Origin: Scleroderma bovista
Taxonomy: Eukaryota; Basidiomycota; Agaricomycetes; Boletales; Sclerodermataceae
Direction: 5' to 3'
Assembly (NCBI GenBank): GCA_037178675.1
Contig: JAYMGJ010000176.1
Coordinates: forward strand, 1 to 22,398
DNA length: 22,398 nt
Below the pieces are notes generated by a model that saw only the letters and a program-made list of their open reading frames with translations, did not search any database and was not told the DNA's origin. A program made the position numbers and the translations under genes. Shown here piece after piece: positions 17,748 through 22,398 of this stretch (positions are counted from its first letter, which is position 1; each line of letters starts with the position of its first letter).

Positions 17748-19402
17748 CTAAGAGTTCATCTCCGAGTCTTCAGCACCTGTGGATTTCAATTTTGCCAACT
17801 CGATCTGCAGCTGCAGCAGCTGAACCTGCTTAGATACGGCATTTTCTTCCGCTTGTCTCAGTTCAATGTCGAGCTTCTTCAGATCAACTTGACGCCGAAA
17901 CTCAGTCTCGGCATTGGCATATTTTGATGCCTGTTCCTCCCGCTGCACGGCAAGTTCCTTGTCCCTGACGGCAAAGTTGTACTTCGCAAGCGTACAACGA
18001 GTTCGGTTATAGTCGGCATCACCAACTTGCAAAGTCCCCTCCTCCAGCTCATTGAGTCTACGCTCGTATTTACTGCCACTGGCAGATGAGGACCCCGCTC
18101 GCCTTGTTGCTGAGCTGCTTGGAGCTTTGCCAGTGGAGGCCATGGAAGGTGAACTAGTAGACGAACGGGCGGAGCTGGGGGGAGGATATGGTGTATGCCT
18201 GAATGCAGAGCGTCCATCCCATGATGGTGTCTTTGGCCTCGGGGTAAGTGGCTTCTTGCCTGAGGTGGGCATCGCGGAGGGGGGAGGCTTTTTTCAATGA
18301 CACACAATTAGAATTATTCAGAGTATGATGATAATAATAATACTCACCGCTGGAATTGGCCCAAGCGGTCCAGAGTCATCCATCTCATCTGCACCTCCTC
18401 CAAAATCCATCTCCTCCGCATCCATACCCACATCTCCCTGATCCAGGGCTGCAATTTGGCCATCAATCTCCCTCATCGCCTCATCTTCATCCAACTGCCT
18501 TTCTCCAGTATCATCGCCTGGAAATGTGCCATCTCCAGCTAGTCCATCATAGGTAGGGTTGGAGTCATTGTCTTTGGGGGGATCCGCATCCGCATCTGCC
18601 CCCGTTCTGTTCTGTATTGCATCTAGGAGGCTTTCAGCGTTGTTTGCATTAAGGTCAGAGGATACGAGATCGGGATCGAAAGATGGGATTCCCCGCCATA
18701 TCGTGTCGAGATCGTCATAGAAAGGATATTTTGTACGGATCTCAGCTTGCAGAAGGCGATATTAGTGATGGAATTGCATCATAGATTAAACACACCTAAG
18801 AGATTCGGATGAGCAGTCCCCGGGACTACACCCTGTCCAGTGCTCGTTAAGCGTGTACGCTGATTGCGATATAACCTTTTTAACCTGGGGGGGAAACGGT
18901 CAATCAGTAGAGGGTACTAACGTACAAATGATATGGACTTAACTTACGTTGATAACCGATTGTTCAACGAAGTACTAAATCTCCCTGGGTCCGAGGTATA
19001 TGCTGATCCATAATTGGGATCCTTCTCGAACAAGTGTCTTGCGATGACAGCTTGGACTTCTTTTTTGTTTTTCCCGGAAGCCCTATCACCAGATACTGGG
19101 GTGTGGGTGGAAGCGCGATCATGGAAGAGGATGTGTCGATCAGCAGGATGAGCGAGGAGCCACTGGATAAGACTAGTCGTGAGGGTTGGATTGTTGTCCC
19201 AGTTGACATTTCCAGTGCTGCTTGATTGGGAATCCTCGGTGGGGGGTTCAACGTGCTGTTGGGGAGGCTGAGATTGAGTAGGCTGGGGAACAGCGAGGGC
19301 CCTTCCCCTCCCACGACCTCTTGCAGAACCTCTCGCCCGAGGTTTGACGGGCTGACCTCCTGGGTTTTTGTGGGCCTTTGAGCTGGTGTTGCTGCTAGCC
19401 AT
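17748..19402 (-). CDS. Harbinger accessory protein (SANT/Myb-like second ORF), four exons
   Basis: Minus-strand exons are 19402-18948, 18884-18796, 18745-18348 and 18287-17748. Introns are 63, 50, 50 and 60 bp-class with GT-AG ends and consistent phases (2, 1, 0), giving about 493 aa. The N-terminus is basic and Gly/Arg-rich (RGSARGRGRGR). Residues about 67-200 read TSLIQWLLAHPADRHILF, DPGRFSTSLNNRLSTLKRLY, TGQGVVPGTAHPNLL, KYPFYDDLDTIWRGIPSF, a DNA-binding/SANT-like arrangement seen in fungal Harbinger second ORFs. A long acidic linker follows, then a Pro/Ser region and a C-terminal coiled coil (about the last 90 residues, rich in Glu, Lys, Gln, Leu) for oligomerisation. The family's known role is TIR binding and nuclear import of the transposase. 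The start at 19402 is the first ATG inside the right TIR. Confidence 0.85.
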
Positions 19403-19506
19403 GGTGAGAGTCTGTCCTGCACGCTCCTTGAGGCGTGCAGAACGACGTTGGGACAGTCGTAGTGGAGGCATGTATTTTTCAAACTCAGATGGCAGCCCAA
19501 CGTGGC

Positions 19507-19552
19507 TGCATAGCCATTGCATAGCGCCAGCAGAGTGCCGCTGAGCACCACT
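19507..19552 (-). repeat. Right terminal inverted repeat of the Harbinger element
   Basis: Reverse complement of the left TIR with one mismatch in 46. It is followed by the ATT duplication. Confidence 0.93.
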
Positions 19553-19949
19553 ATTGAGGCAAGAGTTATGCAGAAGAAAACGGTGCCTCTTGAAGAATAC
19601 ATGGAAAGCATGTCCAGCACAACAATCCCTTAGGCAGTCATGTATGTATGGCTGCATTGTGGCACCATCCATCATGCTCTCTACAAATGGGTAGCACTTT
19701 CCCTCACACTGGCGATCTGAAGCAATGTACCAAGTAGTGACAGAAACAGGGCGCAGCAGCAGTTGGCTGACTGAGTAGAGACGAGCATGGAGTGCTTTCT
19801 CCAGGTGCTATGAGGAATTTGAGGATTTGACAATGGTGAATTCCTAGAGACATCCTCACCTTCGCATTGCCTGTCAAATTGGGTGGTAAATAAGTGTGTG
19901 TGTTGCACATAGTGTCAAGTGATAGTACTAGATTCATAGAGAGTTGCAC

Positions 19950-20501
19950 AGTTGCGCCAGCACAATGGTGATCATTGAAGAATGGCTGAAAGTGGAACCA
20001 AATTCAGTACCAGTGACGATTTCATTCAGTACCATGGCAATGATTTCTGGGGTATAACAAAAATCATGATAAATAGGTAGCGATCACAACAATAACAATT
20101 ATCACCATGCATCACAATTTGAGCTGAAGGAATGGATTTCTGGGCACTCTGTCCCTGGGGTCTCTATGGTCTCACAGTCTGCTTTAAGGTTGACATATAA
20201 CTGGCAGAGGAGACAGGGACTGATGGGGTGGGGCAGAATTTGTGTGCCTGCAGCAGTGTTGTTTGAGTGCTATCCTTCAGGAGGGTAGGGCGCAGGGGGG
20301 AGCTCAGAGGAGAGGGGGAGACAGGAACAGAAAAACAGACAAAAGAAAGAAGGAAAAGAAAACAGAGAAAGGAAAGGGTAAATAAGAATCCAAGTGTGGT
20401 GGGGGTAGGGGATGTGAGTGTTGGTGAACGGTGTGGCTTGTGATGCGAGCTCCCATTGGGGGGCATAGGCTTGCTGCGGGGCATGGCTAGGACCTGTGGG
20501 T
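19950..20501. other. Spacer with a purine-rich tract, no gene recognised
   Basis: Up to 20160 nothing is recognised. At about 20278-20390 the plus strand is strongly purine-rich (GGAGAGGGGGAGACAGGAAC, then AAAGAAAGAAGGAAAAG). This could be the 3' region of the truncated LINE on the minus strand. Open frames here are low-complexity and lack motifs. Confidence 0.4.
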
Positions 20502-21610
20502 CTAGGTGTGCGTCTGGAGGGGGTTGATCAAGAAGAGGTGGAGAAAGCGGGGTGACTTGGACCACTCATCCTTCCAGAGCTTTGACAATTTGGCATTGTG
20601 GGCTTGTTTGAGGGCAGGTATGCTGCATGGTAGTGGGTTCCATAATGCGGTAGGGAGGTTTGCCCTTGGACTCAACTCTGCTTCTCCTTTCGTCACCAGC
20701 TTCACTTCTCTGTCCACTACTTTGTTACCCTTGACATCCTTGTGTCCTGCTATCCACCTGACTTCCTCTCTCACTGCAAAGATTTCCCAATGTTTCAAGA
20801 CAAAAAATTGGAAAAAAAAATAGAAGAGATACTCTTTTATTTACAATTTTGTTCAACAAAAAAGCCAAATATCATACAGCATTATTTTTGTCATTTTTGT
20901 GTCAAGACATGATTTGAGATCATTTGTTATGTTGGGACTATAAAATATTTAACCTTTTTCTTTTGCCTGTCCCTTGCAAAACAAATAAAGAAATAACAAT
21001 GTAAATTCTCCCACAGCAAGCATTTTTAATTTTCTGCAGTGAAAATTTGAATCAAAAGATACTCTATTTCACAAAAGTAAATGTTTAGGAAATATGCTAT
21101 ATATTTTTGGTCATAACACTCTAGCCAACCAATCAGTATCCAGGAACAATCATGTTTCTTGAAGGAAAATCTATTGTTTTCTTTCAACATGTTTTCAGAA
21201 ATATGGTATCTTATTTCTAATAAAACATGCTGAAATTCTTGCTATGAGAAAAGTTACATTTTCTTTTCTTTACTTGTTTTCAAGGAATAGGCAGAAGAAA
21301 AAGGTTAAATTTTTTATAGTTCTAACATAAGAAATGATCTTAAATGATGTTTTGACAAAGAAAATGACAAAATAATGCTGTATGATTTTTGTGTTTTTTG
21401 TTAAATGAAATTGTAAATAAAAGAGTATCCCTTTCCACTATATTTGTATAATGTTTTGTCATAAAATATTGAGAAATGCTTGCAGTATCTGCTGCTGTCC
21501 TTTTTCTCATGCAGATGGCGCATGAGGTTCCTAAAGTAAAGGAGTAGATAATGGCCAGGTTTCGCTGTCGGGTTCTCACCTGATCTGATGACTGCTTGAT
21601 TGTCCACCAA
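20502..21610 (-). pseudogene. RNase H domain fragment of a LINE-type retrotransposon
   Basis: Two minus-strand pieces belong to one RNase H domain. The first (21610 down to about 21490) reads VDNQAVIRSGENPTAKPGHY and LLLYFRNLMRHLHEKKDSSR, with the DNQA aspartate. The second (20771 down to 20502) reads VRWIAGHKDVKGNKVVDREV, with the GH..V.GN..VD..V motif (catalytic His and Asp), followed by LPTALWNPLPCSI and KLSKLWKDEWSKSPRF. The typical basidiomycete LINE pattern is DNQA...KPGHYL, VRW.PGH.G..GNE.AD.EAK, then W..SPR. A 712-bp foldback element lies between the pieces and the joint is not cleanly in frame. The RT and endonuclease regions are absent, so this is a dead 3' fragment. Confidence 0.75.
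20774..21485. mobile_element. AT-rich foldback/MITE-like element with arms covering almost its whole length
   Basis: The left arm starts CTGCAAAGATTTCCCAAT and the right arm, reverse complemented, starts CTGCAAGCATTTCTCAAT. The arms stay alignable for about 300 bp or more, for example GATACTCTTTTATTTACAAT, ATCATACAGCATTATTTT and AACCTTTTTCTT. The arms differ by substitutions and small indels, so the copy is old. The flanks are CA on the left and TA on the right, consistent with a mutated TA duplication as in Tc1/mariner MITEs. There is no coding capacity. It is inserted in the LINE RNase H domain. Confidence 0.8.
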
Positions 21611-21839
21611 TATTGATGCAGGGCATCAGCAAACCAACCCTAATGGCTAGCTGAGCTGACAGCCCTTGACAGCACGTAGCTGACCACCCAGCCTGTCCGA
21701 CTCTGTGCCAGGCTGGTTCCCAGTCACTCAATTCAAGTATCCAGTAGAGTATTTAAAAAAAAGTGTATTAGAACTAAACGTAAACTATGGAGTACATCAC
21801 AAATAACTAAATAGTATATTTATACAATGGGGGAATGCA
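21611..21839. other. Spacer, nothing recognised
   Basis: It has no motif-bearing frame. A short A-rich run (TTTAAAAAAAAGTG) lies near 21751. Confidence 0.4.
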
Positions 21840-22345
21840 GGGGGGGCGATCGTCGCGTCATCGCGTCGTCGCCATTGATAGTGATGGGGGGTCGTCGTCG
21901 TTGGTGGCCACGTCGACGACGTTGATGGTGTGGTCATCGTTGTCGTTGGTGGCCACATCGACGACGCTGGGGATGGTCGTCGTGTGCGTCGGCGTTGGTG
22001 GCCTTGTTGACGACGTTGACGGCGGGGGTCGTTGTTGGTGGTGGCCACATCGATGGTGTTGGTGGTAGGGGGTCGTCGTCATCGATGGAGGTGGTGGTGG
22101 TCGCATCGACAACGCTGGTGGTGGGTCGTCATCGTCGGCGGCGGCGGCGGCGTTGGTGGCCTCGTCGACGGCGTTGACGGTGGGGGTCGTTGTTGTTGTC
22201 GTCCTCGCATTGGTGGTGGTGATGGGTGGTGCTGGTGGCCGAGCCGTCGTCGTCGTTGTCTGGTCAACGACGCTAGTGGTGGTGGTGGTGGTTTATGTCA
22301 TCGCCGTCGTTCATGGTGGGGTCATCGTCATCGTCGCTGATGGTG
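21840..22345. repeat. GTC/GTT/GGT-rich degenerate minisatellite
   Basis: Low-complexity DNA is built from GTC, GTT, GAC and GGT triplets with a longer irregular unit of roughly 45-50 bp whose core reads TTGGTGGCCACRTCGACGAC. The core recurs near 21901, 21947, 21995, 22035 and, more diverged, near 22152 and 22231. Many frames on both strands stay open simply because of composition, so the predicted Val/Gly/Arg-rich, Thr/Pro-rich and Arg/His-rich peptides are not treated as genes. Confidence 0.8.
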
Positions 22346-22398
22346 GTCACGTCGACGTGTGTAGTGACATAGTAATTGCTATTAGGAAATGTTGGTAG

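Larger units (their letters stand above)
15792..19552 (+). mobile_element. PIF/Harbinger DNA transposon, apparently complete
   Basis: A 3.76-kb element has terminal inverted repeats starting AGTGGTGCTCAGCGGCACTC: 40 bases perfect, one mismatch, then five more matches. It is flanked by ATT on both sides (15789-15791 and 19553-19555), a 3-bp duplication of the size usual for PIF/Harbinger, although the usual sequence is TWA. It carries two convergent genes, a DDE transposase and an accessory gene, both with open spliced frames. Excision with one ATT restores the frame of the interrupted host gene, which fixes the borders independently. Confidence 0.93.
15278..19937 (-). pseudogene. Small fungal gene split by a Harbinger element and a solo LTR
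   Basis: Reading the minus strand: exon 1 is 19937-19860 (MNLVLSLDT...LPPNLTGNAK), intron 19859-19808 (GTGAGG...CATAG, 52 bp), exon 2 starts at 19807 (HLEKALHARLYSVSQLLRPV, VTTWYIASDRQCEGKCYPF, RHRFLLHNSCLN). At 19553 it meets the Harbinger element. It resumes at 15788 for 11 bp, meets a solo LTR, and resumes at 15494 (GDILVMWAGKHNINAVVNT). An intron follows (15401-15354, 48 bp), then the last exon 15353-15278 (RFAAMLQCKVRGRLPHE). Removing each element plus one target duplication gives an uninterrupted frame of about 170 aa with all splice phases consistent. The product is a conserved-looking hypothetical protein of unknown function. It is certainly inactive in this form. Confidence 0.75.

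Noticed and set aside
15791..19553. TA or TTA/TAT target duplication for the Harbinger element
   Set aside because: TTA does not match TAT. With the TIR starting at AGTGG, ATT matches exactly on both sides and restores the host reading frame.
18944..19675. A 243-codon minus-strand frame read as one gene starting MMDGATM
   Set aside because: It is an artificial fusion of host-gene exon 2, the Harbinger right TIR and the accessory gene exon 1; the true accessory start is inside the element at 19402.
20164..20565. 133-codon Pro/Ser/Phe-rich minus-strand frame
   Set aside because: It comes from the purine-rich tract read antisense, with no motif, and overlaps the end of the LINE frame.
21835..22398. 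Val/Gly-, Arg- and Thr/Pro-rich frames
   Set aside because: They are explained by triplet-repeat composition; open on both strands and without any start context or domain.

Overview
This window looks like repeat-rich nuclear DNA of a filamentous basidiomycete, most likely an Agaricomycete. Genes carry short GT-AG introns (mostly 45-63 bp). Several coding fragments resemble families I associate with Agaricomycetes: an HPD/J-like protein, a DUF6532-like protein, a WD40-like protein and a Plavaka/DUF6830-like C-terminus. The transposons (Copia, PIF/Harbinger with a second gene, RNase H-bearing LINE) fit too. I cannot name the species.

Layout. 1-1.4 kb: a broken transposon-type protein end and an LTR scrap. 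1.55-2.39 kb: an HPD-motif gene split by a solo Copia LTR (target duplication GGTGG). 2.54-6.59 kb: a two-LTR Copia element with a half-tRNA type primer site. Its gag is good, but most of protease and the integrase core are deleted, and RT motif A reads Asn where Asp is expected. It sits in what looks like the 5' part of a DUF6532-like gene that continues to 7.39 kb. 7.4-10.4 kb and 11.8-13.9 kb: two copies of a long repeat, possibly a long LTR, each carrying a related unidentified ORF of about 130-165 codons. The first is split by a 1267-bp solo LTR (TCATC duplication). Between them lie a tRNA-like sequence and the 3' end of a WD40-like gene on the minus strand. 14.0-14.8 kb: a small three-exon gene. 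14.9-15.8 kb: two more Copia solo LTRs on the minus strand. 15.79-19.55 kb: an apparently complete PIF/Harbinger transposon with near-perfect 46-bp TIRs, a spliced DDE transposase and a convergent spliced accessory gene. 19.55-19.94 kb plus 15.28-15.79 kb: exons of one small minus-strand gene, cut by both the Harbinger element and a solo LTR. 20.5-21.6 kb: a LINE RNase H fragment cut by a 712-bp AT-rich foldback element. 21.8-22.4 kb: a GTC/GTT/GGT-rich degenerate minisatellite.

The host-type genes here are mostly corpses, and the transposons explain nearly all the damage. In three cases, removing an inserted element together with one copy of its target duplication restores a continuous reading frame, which independently checks the element boundaries. 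The only units that look potentially functional are the Harbinger gene pair and the gene at 14.0-14.8 kb. The most unexplained signal is the ORF inside the long repeats, whose two copies differ mainly at third codon positions. Family names come from motif recognition without database searches.
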